The position numbers were made by a program, and so were the translations under genes. Below, piece by piece: positions 33,914 through 42,628 of a DNA stretch of 64,000 bases; position 1 is the stretch's first letter, and every line of letters starts with the position of its first letter. The notes beneath the pieces were generated by a model. That model was given only the letters and a program-made list of their open reading frames with translations, was not told the DNA's origin and ran no database searches. The stretch is from JAGVSV01 sp050952845 (GTDB lineage: Bacteria > Bacillota > Clostridia > Christensenellales > Aristaeellaceae). Location of the stretch: the NCBI GenBank assembly GCA_050952845.1, contig JBMNLP010000001.1, positions 558,001 to 622,000 on the forward strand, in the 5' to 3' direction.

Positions 33914-35299
33914 TCATTTACCTCCTACCGTTACTTTGCAGCGCAGCGCGGGGCCGCCCATGCCCACCGGCATGGGCTGCTTTTTGCCGCAAAACCCGCC
34001 GGACGTCCAGGTGACCTCGTCGCCCACCATGTCCACGGTTTTCAGCATGTCGAAGGCCACGCCCGTGATGGTGGTGTCGAACAGGGCGCGGCCCAGCTTG
34101 CCTTTTTTTATTTCATAGCCCATGGTAACGCTGAACATGAATTCGCCCGTGGTATCGGCCTGCCCGTTGCCGGTGTCGATCAGATAATAGCCGTCGTCTA
34201 CCGAGGCGATGATGTCCTCTAACTTATCCTTCCCGGGCAGCACGGCGGTGTTGCGCATGCGGATCAACGGCTCGTCGTTAAACGCCCAGGCTCGCGCATT
34301 GCCCTGTGGCTTGAGGCCAAGCTGCGCGCCGGTTTCCCGGTTTACCATATAGCCGGTGAGGATGCCATTCTTGATCAGCACGGCGTCCTCCGCCAGCACG
34401 CCCTCGTCGTCGATGTATACGGGGAGCGGCGCGGCCTGGCCCAGGGCGGTGTGCGCAAAATCCGTCATGGATACCAGCTCGCTGGCGACAGGCTTGTTCA
34501 TCATGCTGCCGGCTACCGAGCCGCCCAGCACCAGGTCGGCTTCCACCGTATGGCCCACGGCTTCATGCGCCAGCATGCCGGCCAGCTCGCCGCCCAGCAC
34601 GCAGGTTTTCAGCCCGGCGTCGGCATACACGCCTTCTCTTTTACGCATCAGCTTTTCGTACAGCGCGTCCACTTCAGCGTACAGCTTGGCCGGGTCATCG
34701 AAGTGCGCGTCAAAGGTGCCGCTGCCGCCCAGCGCGCGAAACAGCTCGATGGGCATGCCGTCCTTGGTGGTGCTGTTGAGGAAGATGTAGATATGGCTGC
34801 GCGGGGCGACAATGTGCCCGGTGTAGCCATCGGATGTGCAGATGATCTTCTCCATCGAGTCGCAGTTGGCTATCAGGAAGCGGCTGGCGAGGTCGGGGTA
34901 TTTGCCGACGATGTAGCTGTCCAGCGCCTGCAGGTAGTCGATGTAGGTTTTCTGGGGCAGGTCCGCCATGTCGGGTTGGGGCGCCAGCTTGCCGCGGGCG
35001 ATGTCGGGCAGCTTGCCCTTGCCCAGCGGCACGCGGTCGTTCAAAAAAGCCGCGTTGTTCGTTGCGTTGGTCAGCGCTGCTTTGACGGCGCTGTCGCTTA
35101 AATCGGCTGCCGAGGCAAAGCCATAGAGCCCTTCCTTGTACACCCTGGCGCTGACGCCCTTGGCGTCGGTGCGGGTGTTGCCGCGCAGGTTGCCCGCGTG
35201 CAGCACTACGCGGCGGCTGAGGCTGCGCTGCGCACGCAGCTCTGTGGATGCACCGGGTGCAAACGCGCTGCGGTGCTGTGTAATCATATCCTGAAGCAA
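33914..35299 (-). CDS. tldD: TldD-type zinc metalloprotease subunit
   Basis: A 461-residue catalytic subunit. LAHEAVGHTVEAD carries the HExxxH zinc site; further conserved blocks are SELVSMTDFAHTALG, YIDDEGVLAEDAVLIKNGILTGYMVN and the C-terminal TWTSGGFCGKKQPMPVGMGGP. The start is TTG at 35299, 8 bases after AAAGGAGG; the ATG five codons in has no ribosome site of its own. A strong promoter precedes it (35329-35358). First gene of tldD-tldE-arsR. Confidence 0.93.
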   Translation of the reverse strand: MLQDMITQHRSAFAPGASTELRAQRSLSRRVVLHAGNLRGNTRTDAKGVSARVYKEGLYGFASAADLSDSAVKAALTNATNNAAFLNDRVPLGKGKLPDIARGKLAPQPDMADLPQKTYIDYLQALDSYIVGKYPDLASRFLIANCDSMEKIICTSDGYTGHIVAPRSHIYIFLNSTTKDGMPIELFRALGGSGTFDAHFDDPAKLYAEVDALYEKLMRKREGVYADAGLKTCVLGGELAGMLAHEAVGHTVEADLVLGGSVAGSMMNKPVASELVSMTDFAHTALGQAAPLPVYIDDEGVLAEDAVLIKNGILTGYMVNRETGAQLGLKPQGNARAWAFNDEPLIRMRNTAVLPGKDKLEDIIASVDDGYYLIDTGNGQADTTGEFMFSVTMGYEIKKGKLGRALFDTTITGVAFDMLKTVDMVGDEVTWTSGGFCGKKQPMPVGMGGPALRCKVTVGGK

Positions 35300-35328
35300 C
35301 TTGTCATCCTCCTTTGGTTTCTATGCCG

Positions 35329-35358
35329 ATTATAGCAGGGGTGGGGGAGGTCTTTCAA
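35329..35358 (-). promoter_or_regulatory. Promoter of tldD-tldE-arsR
   Basis: Minus strand TTGAAA (35353-35358), 18-base spacer ending in TGC, TATAAT (35329-35334). Back to back with the ychF promoter. Confidence 0.7.
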
Positions 35359-35378
35359 CCGATCTGATGTTTCCTTTG

Positions 35379-35407
35379 TTGTCATCCCATCCAATCGGGC
35401 GTATAAT
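35379..35407 (+). promoter_or_regulatory. Promoter of ychF
   Basis: TTGTCA (35379-35384), 17-base spacer, TATAAT (35402-35407), about 31 bases before the ychF ATG. Confidence 0.75.
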
Positions 35408-35437
35408 GGCAGGCAGATCAAGCAAGGAGCTGTGTCA

Positions 35438-36535
35438 ATGAAGTTAGGGGTTGTGGGGCTGCCCAACGTAGGAAAAAGCACATTGTTCAACGCCATCACC
35501 AATGCGGGGGCGCAGGCGGCCAACTATCCGTTCTGCACCATTGAGCCCAATACGGGCATGGTGGCTGTGCCTGATGAGCGGGTGGACCGTCTGGCTGAGA
35601 TGTATCATCCTAAAAAATCCGTTCCGGCGACGATTGAGTTTGTCGACATCGCGGGCCTCGTCAAGGGCGCCAGCCGCGGCGAGGGGTTGGGCAACCGCTT
35701 TTTGTCCCATATCCGCGAGGTGGATGCCATTGTGCACGTTGTGCGCTGCTTCGATGACGACAACATCGTCCATGTCGATGGCAGCATCGATCCGGCCCGC
35801 GATATCGAAACCATCAACTATGAGCTGATATTCGCCGACATGGACACCGTGCAGCGCCGTGCCGAAAAGGCCGGCAAGATGATCAAAACCGGCGAGAAAA
35901 AGTACGCCGAGGAAGCCGAGCTGGCTGGCCGGGTATATGCGCATTTGGAGTCGGGTAAACCTGCCCGCACCTTTGAAGCCTCTCCTGAAGACAGGGAGGT
36001 CATCGCCGGCTGGTTTTTGCTGACCATGAAGCCGGTGATCTATGCGGCCAATATATCCGAAGCCGATATCGGCAAGCCTGAAAGCGCCCTGCCCTTTGTG
36101 CAGCCTGTGCGCGAAGCGGCTGAGCGCGAGCAGGCCGAGCTGATGACCATCAGCGCGCAGATCGAGCAGGAAATCGCCGCCATGGACAAGGAAGAAAAGG
36201 CGGAGTTTATCCGAGAGCTGGGCTTGGGTGAAAGCGGGCTGGACAGGCTGATCAAAGCCTGCTACCGTCTGCTGGGCTTGATATCCTTTTTGACCGTTGG
36301 CGATGATGAGTGCCGTGCCTGGACCATCCGCAAGGGCTTGAAAGCGCCGCAGGCTGCCGGGAAAATCCATACCGATTTCGAGCGCGGCTTCATCCGCGCC
36401 GAGGTGGTTCCCTTTGATACGCTGATGCGTTTGGGCAGCATGGCGGCCTGCCGCGAGAAGGGCTTGATCCGCAGCGAGGGCAAGGACTATGTCATGCAGG
36501 ACGGCGACGTGACGCTGTTCCGCTTCAACGTGTAG
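35438..36535 (+). CDS. ychF: Ribosome-binding ATPase YchF
   Basis: A 365-residue OBG-type P-loop protein that prefers ATP and binds the ribosome, linked to stress and translation control. G1 is GLPNVGKSTL, G3 is DIAGLVKGASRGEG, and the NISEAD motif replaces the usual NKxD, which is the mark of ATP preference in YchF. The TGS domain closes the protein (FLTVGDDECRAWTIRKG to VMQDGDVTLFRFNV). The start is ATG 35438, 8 bases after AAGGAG. The ATP-grasp gene begins 2 bp after its stop. Confidence 0.96.
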   Translation: MKLGVVGLPNVGKSTLFNAITNAGAQAANYPFCTIEPNTGMVAVPDERVDRLAEMYHPKKSVPATIEFVDIAGLVKGASRGEGLGNRFLSHIREVDAIVHVVRCFDDDNIVHVDGSIDPARDIETINYELIFADMDTVQRRAEKAGKMIKTGEKKYAEEAELAGRVYAHLESGKPARTFEASPEDREVIAGWFLLTMKPVIYAANISEADIGKPESALPFVQPVREAAEREQAELMTISAQIEQEIAAMDKEEKAEFIRELGLGESGLDRLIKACYRLLGLISFLTVGDDECRAWTIRKGLKAPQAAGKIHTDFERGFIRAEVVPFDTLMRLGSMAACREKGLIRSEGKDYVMQDGDVTLFRFNV

Positions 36536-36537
36536 CC

Positions 36538-37545
36538 ATGGGCAAGCTGACTTTTTTCATCAAGCGCCTGTTCCGGATGGACTTCCGGCGCATGTGGGAC
36601 ACCACGAATACCCTGAAAGAACGCGCCGGCAAAAGCCGCCTGTGGCTGCTGGCTGATATGCTGTACTGCGGCATCCGCTATAACGCCGGCTACATGGACT
36701 ATAAAATCGCCGCCATGTACCGCCTGAACAGCGCCCAGCGCGCCACTGTGATCACCCGCGGCATCAACAACCAAATTGTACGCGATATGAACGACAGGCA
36801 GTATTGGCACTGCTTCGATGACAAAGCCGAGTTCAATACGCTGTTTGCCCGTTGGGTGAACCGGGACTGGCTGCACGCCGACAGCGCGCTGACGCTGGAG
36901 CGCCTGGCCGCGTTCCTGAGCGACAAGGAAGCCGTGTTCATCAAGCCCATCGAGGGCTCCAGCGGCGTCGGCGTGCGCAAGGCAAGCAGGAACGAATGGG
37001 CCGATACCGCGCAGTTTATGGCGGATATTCTTCGGGCAGGCGACAGCATCATTGAGGAAGCCGTCATCCAGCACCCGAAAATGGCTTTGCTGTGCCCCTC
37101 TTCCGTCAACACCGTGCGCATCGCCACGCTGCTGGGCACTAAGCAGGAGGGCATCGTATATGCCTTCCTGCGCATCGGCAACGGCAAGGTGATGGACAAT
37201 GTGGACTGCGGCGGCATGGCTGCCCGCGTGGACTTAGACAGCGGCACGCTGCTCACCGTCGCCGCCGACAAGGCGGGGCAGGTGTTCAGCACCCACCCCA
37301 TGACGGGAACCGACATCGTGGGCTTTCAGCTGCCCTTTTTTGAAGAAGCCAAACAGATGTGCCTGGACGCCATGCGCGTGGTGCCCCAGGTGCGCTATGT
37401 TGCCTGGGACGTGGCGCTGACAGAAAAAGGCCCCCGGTTCATAGAGGGCAATTCGTTTCCCAGCCATGCCGTGCCGCAGTTTGCCGCGCACTACCCCGAC
37501 GGCATCGGCATCCTGCCGGAATTCAGGAAGTTCATCGATGTATAG
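36538..37545 (+). CDS. Sugar-transfer-associated ATP-grasp protein
   Basis: A 335-residue ATP-grasp ligase-like protein. VFIKPIEGSSGVGVRKA is the first ATP-binding strand-loop, IIEEAVIQHPKMALLCP and SVNTVRIATLL follow, and FIEGNSFPSHAV holds the metal-binding Glu-Gly-Asn motif. This group is found with cell-surface polysaccharide or peptide-modification genes, but the substrate is undefined. It directly follows ychF (2-bp gap) and precedes nadD, a convenience operon that does not reveal its role. Confidence 0.78.
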   Translation: MGKLTFFIKRLFRMDFRRMWDTTNTLKERAGKSRLWLLADMLYCGIRYNAGYMDYKIAAMYRLNSAQRATVITRGINNQIVRDMNDRQYWHCFDDKAEFNTLFARWVNRDWLHADSALTLERLAAFLSDKEAVFIKPIEGSSGVGVRKASRNEWADTAQFMADILRAGDSIIEEAVIQHPKMALLCPSSVNTVRIATLLGTKQEGIVYAFLRIGNGKVMDNVDCGGMAARVDLDSGTLLTVAADKAGQVFSTHPMTGTDIVGFQLPFFEEAKQMCLDAMRVVPQVRYVAWDVALTEKGPRFIEGNSFPSHAVPQFAAHYPDGIGILPEFRKFIDV

Positions 37546-37590
37546 ACCTTGGCAAACCAAGCCCCCGCTGCGAGCTTCCGGGAGGCTGGC

Positions 37591-38193
37591 ATGAAGCTCG
37601 GCATCTTGGGCGGCACCTTTGACCCCATACACTTTGGGCATATCCTGATGGCGCAGGCAGCGTTGGACGAGGTGGCGCTGGACAGGGTGCTGCTGCTGCC
37701 CGGCGGCGATCCGCCGCATAAAACTCCTTATGCCCCCAAGGCGGACCGGCTGCACATGGTGCGCCTGGCTGCGGACACGGACGAGCGCTTTTGGGTATCC
37801 GATATGGAGCTGAAGCGGGCAGGCCGCACCTACACCGTGGATACGCTGCTGCAGCTGCGGGATGAATACCCGCATGCACAGTTCACCTACATCGTGGGCT
37901 CGGACACGCTGATGCTGCTTCCCTCCTGGAAAGATGCTGAACGCGTCGCCACGCTGTGCGACATGGCGGTGGTTCTGCGGCCAGGCGACAGCCGGGAAGC
38001 CATACAGGGCACCATCGCGCAGTATCATGAAACGCTTGGCCTGCACGCCGTGCTGCTGCGCTTTACAGGGCCTGACATCTCCTCCACCGCCATCCGCAGC
38101 GCAGCGCAGATAGGTTTGCCCCTTGACGGGCTGGTGCCGGAAGCTGTGGCAGGGTATATACGGGACAAAGGGCTGTACCGGCTGGCGGGTTAA
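37591..38193 (+). CDS. nadD: Nicotinate-nucleotide adenylyltransferase
   Basis: A 200-residue NAD-synthesis enzyme joining NaMN and ATP to make NaAD. The nucleotidyl-transferase signature GGTFDPIHFGH is at the N-terminus and ISSTAIRS near the C-terminus; YIVGSDTLMLLPSW lies between. Start is ATG 37591 after GGGAGG; the longer frame from 37549 has no site. Third gene of the ychF operon, ending in a clear terminator. Confidence 0.95.
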   Translation: MKLGILGGTFDPIHFGHILMAQAALDEVALDRVLLLPGGDPPHKTPYAPKADRLHMVRLAADTDERFWVSDMELKRAGRTYTVDTLLQLRDEYPHAQFTYIVGSDTLMLLPSWKDAERVATLCDMAVVLRPGDSREAIQGTIAQYHETLGLHAVLLRFTGPDISSTAIRSAAQIGLPLDGLVPEAVAGYIRDKGLYRLAG

Positions 38194-38195
38194 GG

Positions 38196-38396
38196 TCAGA
38201 GTGGCGGCGAGAACGTATTTACGCGGAGTTTAACGCCGTGCTGTGGTGTTTGCTCGGCGTTATTCTGTTTTTTTAAGTTTGACGGTGGTGATGGCTTTGC
38301 TCGCTGCGACACCGCCTCGTGGAACATGATCGACGCCGCGCAGGCTACGTTGAGGCTGGACGCGTAGGCATCCGCTGCCATGGGGATGGCTGCTAT
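38196..38396 (-). pseudogene. C-terminal remnant of a SpoU/TrmH-type RNA methyltransferase
   Basis: Minus-strand frame reading AIPMAADAYASSLNVACAAS then IMFHEAV, matching the end of SpoU/TrmH-family 2'-O-methyltransferases, where the I-P-M...SLNVSVAA motif 3 binds SAM in the knot. Nothing of the rest of the gene is present: the upstream side is the end of another methyltransferase gene, whose stop overlaps the fragment. A deletion scar, further cut by the nadD terminator. Confidence 0.55.
38231..38274 (+). terminator. Rho-independent terminator after nadD
   Basis: TAACGCCG (38231-38238) pairs with CGGCGTTA (38255-38262), followed by TTCTGTTTTTTT. It ends the ychF-ATP-grasp-nadD operon. Confidence 0.85.
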
Positions 38397-39154
38397 GGCG
38401 TCCCACCTTCCTTTACCGCGCGGGTGGCGATGAAGCTGGGCACGCCGTAAGCTGCCAAGTTGCCTGAGCCGTTGGTGTCGTCATACAGATGGGTCAGCCG
38501 GAACCCTGCGCGCAGCTGGCCGTCAATCTGCTCCTCCAGGGAATGGGAAAATTGGATGCCGGCGTCTTCTGCCAGGCTTTTTTCATAGAGGGCAGGGTCC
38601 TTCAGCGGGTTGAAGGGCAGCTGATAGCGAAGGCAGGTTTCATCCTCGTCAAACAGGAAGTTGAGCCCGGTGTCCAGCCCCGACAGCAACGCACCGCCGG
38701 CACGCAGCACCCGGGCACACTCGCGCCACAGCGGATATACGTCGGCTATATAGCAGTTGGACACAGGGTGGAAGATGAGGTCGAAGGCGGCGGCATCAAA
38801 GGGCAGCGGGTCGGTCATGTCATGGCGGACAATGTGGATATCGTATCCTTCGCGTGCCGCCACCATGCGTTCGGATTCCAGCTGCCTTTTCGAATAGTCC
38901 AGCACCGTGCAATCCGCACCCAGCGCTGCAAAGATGGGCATCTGCTGGCCGCCGCCCGCTGCCAGCCCCAGCACCCGGCAGCCTTTCATGGGCGGGAACC
39001 ATACCTTGGGCACGGGCTTGGTCGGGGTGAGCAGCACCTGCCAGTCACCGGATTGGGCGCGTGCGAACTGATCCGGCGTGATGGGGATGCCCCATTCCCA
39101 GCCATTGGCTACCCAGGTGTCGATGGTTTTGGCGTTGATGTCGGTATAGCGCAT
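38393..39154 (-). CDS. Class I SAM-dependent methyltransferase
   Basis: A 253-residue methyltransferase with the SAM-binding Rossmann fold: VLGLAAGGGQQMPIFAALG (motif I), CTVLDYSKRQLESE (acidic end of strand 2), HDMTDPLPF, and FDLIFHPVSNCYI (motif IV). The family includes ubiquinone/menaquinone- and small-molecule methyltransferases; no closer function can be given. The gene lies just downstream of rqcH on the same strand (22-bp gap) and ends inside the TrmH-type remnant. Confidence 0.85.
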   Translation of the reverse strand: MRYTDINAKTIDTWVANGWEWGIPITPDQFARAQSGDWQVLLTPTKPVPKVWFPPMKGCRVLGLAAGGGQQMPIFAALGADCTVLDYSKRQLESERMVAAREGYDIHIVRHDMTDPLPFDAAAFDLIFHPVSNCYIADVYPLWRECARVLRAGGALLSGLDTGLNFLFDEDETCLRYQLPFNPLKDPALYEKSLAEDAGIQFSHSLEEQIDGQLRAGFRLTHLYDDTNGSGNLAAYGVPSFIATRAVKEGGTP

Positions 39155-39176
39155 GGTTCTTTTCCCTGCCTTGTTA

Positions 39177-40916
39177 TCATTGTTTTACCGTGTCTGCGCG
39201 GAAAGGGCGCACTTCTTCTTCGCTGGCGCTGACGGTGAGCAGCTTGTCGTTGGTAAATGTCACAAACCCCGGCGGCGTGCCGCCAGGTTTTTTTACATAG
39301 CGGCGCAGCGTATGGCTGACCGGCACGCGCACGCCGCGTGACTTGGAATAATAAGCCGCCAGCTTGGCGCCCAGCGCCAGCGCTTCAGGCGTTACCTCGC
39401 GGCCTGCCGTCGATATGATGACATGCGAACCGGGGATGTCCCGCGCGTGCAGCCAGATGTCGTCGCCCTGCGCCTGCCGCAGGAGGCGCTCGTTTTGTAT
39501 GTTGTTTTTGCCCACCCATATCGTAAACCCATCCGGGGAAAGGAAGCGCAGCGGTTTGCTCTCCTTCGGCTTGCGCTTTCTTTTCACCGGCGCCTCACGG
39601 CGCAGGATGCCCAGGCCCACCAGGATCTGGCGGACTTCGGCGATGTCGTCGTCGGTTTCGCTTTGTTCAATGGCGTAGAGGGCATCGCCGATGGCATCCA
39701 GCTCCGCCAGGGTATTTTCAATCAAGCCTGCCGCGGTTTTGCGCGCGGTGCTGGCTTTTCGGTATTTCTTGAAGTATTTCTGCGCGTTGGCTGCCGCTGT
39801 CAGCGAGGGGTCAAGCGCAATTTCCAACAGCTTGTTGTCCTCATAGTAGTTGGGCAGCTGCACCCGGTCCGCGCCGCGGGGCGCCATGTGCCCATAGGCG
39901 GTGAGCAGTTCGCCTGCGATGCGGTATTCATCCATCTTTGCGGACGCGTCCATGTCCTCGCGCTGCGCGGCCAACTTTTTCTCGCAGCGCGCCTGTGCGT
40001 TGGTCAGCGTGCGGCGCAGCGCTGATGTCCGCTGCATCAGGCGGGTGTGGCGGTCCTGCTCGAAATACAGCACATCCAGGGCTTCGGACAGCGAGGGCTG
40101 AGGTTTTTGCAGGTCGGAGGGGTAGGTCAGGAAGGGAAAGGGGAACACATCGCGCGCAAGCCCCTTGTCATCCAACAGCATCACAACAGGGCCGAGGGAC
40201 GGCAGGCTGCGGAAAAACGCCGGGGCGGCGGCTGCCAAAGCTGCGGGGTCGATGTCCCGCACCAGCGCTTCCTCGCTGCCGGCCAGCCGCAGCGCAACCT
40301 CCCGTGCTGATTGAATGGACAAACCGCTGACGGCGCCGGCCAGCGCCTGGGCAACGCGCCCGCCAGCGGCCGTCAGCCTGGCGGCCAGCGCTTCAGCATC
40401 AATGGCGTCGGGCGGCAGCTTGTCCTGCCCGGGCGGCTGCAAATAGGGTGCGCCCGGCATCATGCGGCGCACGCGGCTCATATCGTCGGTGATATGGCGG
40501 GCGCAGTCGATGATGACGCCGTCATCCACCAGGGAGAGGTTGGTGTGCCGGCCCATGGCTTCAAAATACAGCTGCTTCACCTTCGGCTCGCCCATCTCGC
40601 TCATGGTCGACACATCGATCCGGACCAGGCGGTCACCGCCCGGCTGTTCCAGCGCCAGGATGCGCCCGCCCGCCAGGTGCTTGCGCAGCAGCATCAGGAA
40701 CATCGGCGCCTCTGCCGGGTTTTCATAGCTGCGCTGCGTCAGGTGCATGCGCGTGTTGTGCGGCCCCGCGGCGATCAGCAGCCTGTGGTTGGCGCCGGAC
40801 GCGCGCACGGACAGGATGACCAGGTCCTGGTCGGGCTGAGCGATGCGGTCGATCCTCCCGCCTGCAAGGGCTGCCACCAGCTCCCTGACGACAAAGCCCA
40901 TGGTCATGCCGTCCAT
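39177..40916 (-). CDS. rqcH: Ribosome quality control protein RqcH (NFACT family)
   Basis: A 579-residue NEMF/Tae2-type factor that binds stalled 50S subunits and adds C-terminal alanine tails to mark nascent chains for decay. The N-terminal NFACT-N domain (MGFVVRELVAALAGGRIDRI) is followed by a coiled middle region around 270-400 and the NFACT-R domain with FTIWVGKNN and DDIWLHARDIPGSHVII. Older annotation names it fibronectin-binding protein. GAGGAGG precedes the ATG at 40916. It marks the edge of the defence island, whose last gene ends 67 bp upstream. Confidence 0.93.
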   Translation of the reverse strand: MDGMTMGFVVRELVAALAGGRIDRIAQPDQDLVILSVRASGANHRLLIAAGPHNTRMHLTQRSYENPAEAPMFLMLLRKHLAGGRILALEQPGGDRLVRIDVSTMSEMGEPKVKQLYFEAMGRHTNLSLVDDGVIIDCARHITDDMSRVRRMMPGAPYLQPPGQDKLPPDAIDAEALAARLTAAGGRVAQALAGAVSGLSIQSAREVALRLAGSEEALVRDIDPAALAAAAPAFFRSLPSLGPVVMLLDDKGLARDVFPFPFLTYPSDLQKPQPSLSEALDVLYFEQDRHTRLMQRTSALRRTLTNAQARCEKKLAAQREDMDASAKMDEYRIAGELLTAYGHMAPRGADRVQLPNYYEDNKLLEIALDPSLTAAANAQKYFKKYRKASTARKTAAGLIENTLAELDAIGDALYAIEQSETDDDIAEVRQILVGLGILRREAPVKRKRKPKESKPLRFLSPDGFTIWVGKNNIQNERLLRQAQGDDIWLHARDIPGSHVIISTAGREVTPEALALGAKLAAYYSKSRGVRVPVSHTLRRYVKKPGGTPPGFVTFTNDKLLTVSASEEEVRPFRADTVKQ

Positions 40917-40982
40917 GCACAGCCTCCTCTCGGTTGGTCAATATGCAGATATCTATTCATAGATGGCTGCATAACGAATTTT

Positions 40983-41180
40983 CTACAGGAACAAACCACA
41001 TCCACCTTCTCGGAACTCTTCAATCATTTCCAACAAATCTTCAACAGTGGTGTCCAAATATGCAGCAAGACAATTCAGACAATAAAACTTCTTGATGTTT
41101 CTCCCCAATAGTTTTTTGTTAATTCCAATCGTGTCTTTTTCTTCGACAGCAATCCCACACGAAACACACTCATATTTCAT
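40983..41180 (-). CDS. 65-residue cysteine-rich (zinc-ribbon-like) protein in the BREX locus
   Basis: A 65-residue protein with two CxxC pairs (C5/C8 and C34/C37) suited to one zinc ion, and a helical acidic C-terminus (VEDLLEMIEEFREGG). Its ATG overlaps the brxL stop (ATGA), so it is translationally coupled to the BREX operon and is very likely a real gene. I do not recognise a named family. A role as a small partner or adaptor of BrxL is a guess from position only. Confidence 0.7.
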   Translation of the reverse strand: MKYECVSCGIAVEEKDTIGINKKLLGRNIKKFYCLNCLAAYLDTTVEDLLEMIEEFREGGCGLFL

Positions 41181-42616
41181 CGTATATTATCCTTCAACGA
41201 AAATGCTGGAATACCTTTTCCTTTGAACTCAATATCTAAAATACCCAACTGCCGCTTTATGATTCCACGCATCTTCATTGCAGGTTGCAGACAATAGTTA
41301 ATAAAATCTTTACGGCTAATGTCCTCTACAGATCGCACGTTTGGAAAGAGAAGCTTAAGGAATGCTGTTGCAATACGCTTTACGGCTTCTGTGTCCCTCG
41401 TGTCAGACTGCTCAGGAACCAGGATGAGCTGATCAACAACTGCTCGATAGCTTGCGTCCTGCCTTAGCTCATGCATGATGGTGCTGAAGTATTCCGAGTT
41501 TAAAGCCCAGCCAGATATTTTGAGGTCATCATGCATCCGCGGTATGTCCCAGCCTTTGATGAAACCGTGGAAGCGATCGATCAGGGCACTTTCATGAAAG
41601 ACTGGCGGAAGTTCAGTGAACATACTTTTATATTCATCCATATTTTCTTGAGAGATATTGCCCAGGAGAATAATGCCTGCTTCTGCAGTGCCTTCATAAT
41701 TACCAACGGTGTAGACACCTGATTCCATATAGCCTTTTAACGCACCTCGCATTTCAGCAACATCCGAGAAGGTAATGCTCTGCACTTCATCCAGTGCCAC
41801 ATAATCGTTGCCCGAGACAAGTCCTGGCATTCGTTTGCTGATGTCATAGAACATCTTTGCTCTGGACATGACCCCCCCTGAAGCCAACCAACCAAAGCGA
41901 CTGACACGTCCAAACAAGTATGATTTTCCAGTTCCTTTGGGGGCGAGCTCAATAAGATTCAGGCGCTTTTCAACAAAAGGCAAAAGCCGAGAGAGCATTG
42001 TCAGCTTCTGCGTTTCATTTTCATACCCTGATGCGTTGTAGTCAATGGCACCAAGCAGCACATCAATCCACTCTTGTGTGGTAAACTCCTCTCTCATGTC
42101 CTTGTAGTAATCCAGGTCTATAGAATATGGACAGAAGTCCACGAAATGAAGCATACGAATTTTGCCCGGCAATTTTAGAGCCTCATTGGGGTAGCGATAG
42201 CCCAATTCCACAACGCCCCATGTTTCTTTACCGTTGACCAAATCTTTGCCAACCCGGTCCCATATATCAGGTTCAATAATAGTATCCTTGTTTGGTACGC
42301 CATAATCAGGCAGTGAAAACGTAACTTCCTGATTTTTTACGTTAATATCAACTGAAACCTTGGTGAGAAAACGTACCCGCTCATTCCCATTTACAATACG
42401 ATTTTTGATGCTGATCCACTCATCTTTTTTGGGAAGATATTCTTTTATAAAAGCGGTCACTTCATCGATGTCAATATGACCGTTTCCGTCATCAAACTTT
42501 TTTAAGAGCCAGTCTCTTAAAAATGATGGCAAACTAATTGCTGAAAAAAAGTTGCTTTCTTTCAGATTCTTATATACTACCATCTCATCAAAGTATTCAC
42601 GAAGTTTGCTTATCAT
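41177..42616 (-). CDS. brxL: BREX AAA+ protein BrxL, short form without the Lon protease domain
   Basis: A 479-residue AAA+ protein of the BrxL family. Walker A is APKGTGKSYLF, Walker B YVALDEVQSITF, and FTELPPVFHESALIDRFHGF is the characteristic sensor region. Family BrxL proteins from type 1 systems are longer (roughly 680 residues) with a Lon-protease-like C-terminal domain; here the protein ends soon after the ATPase, with no such part. BrxL is reported to form DNA-encircling hexamer-type rings. GGAG precedes the ATG 12 bp after pglZ. Confidence 0.82.
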   Translation of the reverse strand: MISKLREYFDEMVVYKNLKESNFFSAISLPSFLRDWLLKKFDDGNGHIDIDEVTAFIKEYLPKKDEWISIKNRIVNGNERVRFLTKVSVDINVKNQEVTFSLPDYGVPNKDTIIEPDIWDRVGKDLVNGKETWGVVELGYRYPNEALKLPGKIRMLHFVDFCPYSIDLDYYKDMREEFTTQEWIDVLLGAIDYNASGYENETQKLTMLSRLLPFVEKRLNLIELAPKGTGKSYLFGRVSRFGWLASGGVMSRAKMFYDISKRMPGLVSGNDYVALDEVQSITFSDVAEMRGALKGYMESGVYTVGNYEGTAEAGIILLGNISQENMDEYKSMFTELPPVFHESALIDRFHGFIKGWDIPRMHDDLKISGWALNSEYFSTIMHELRQDASYRAVVDQLILVPEQSDTRDTEAVKRIATAFLKLLFPNVRSVEDISRKDFINYCLQPAMKMRGIIKRQLGILDIEFKGKGIPAFSLKDNIR

Positions 42617-42628
42617 CTATTTATCTCC

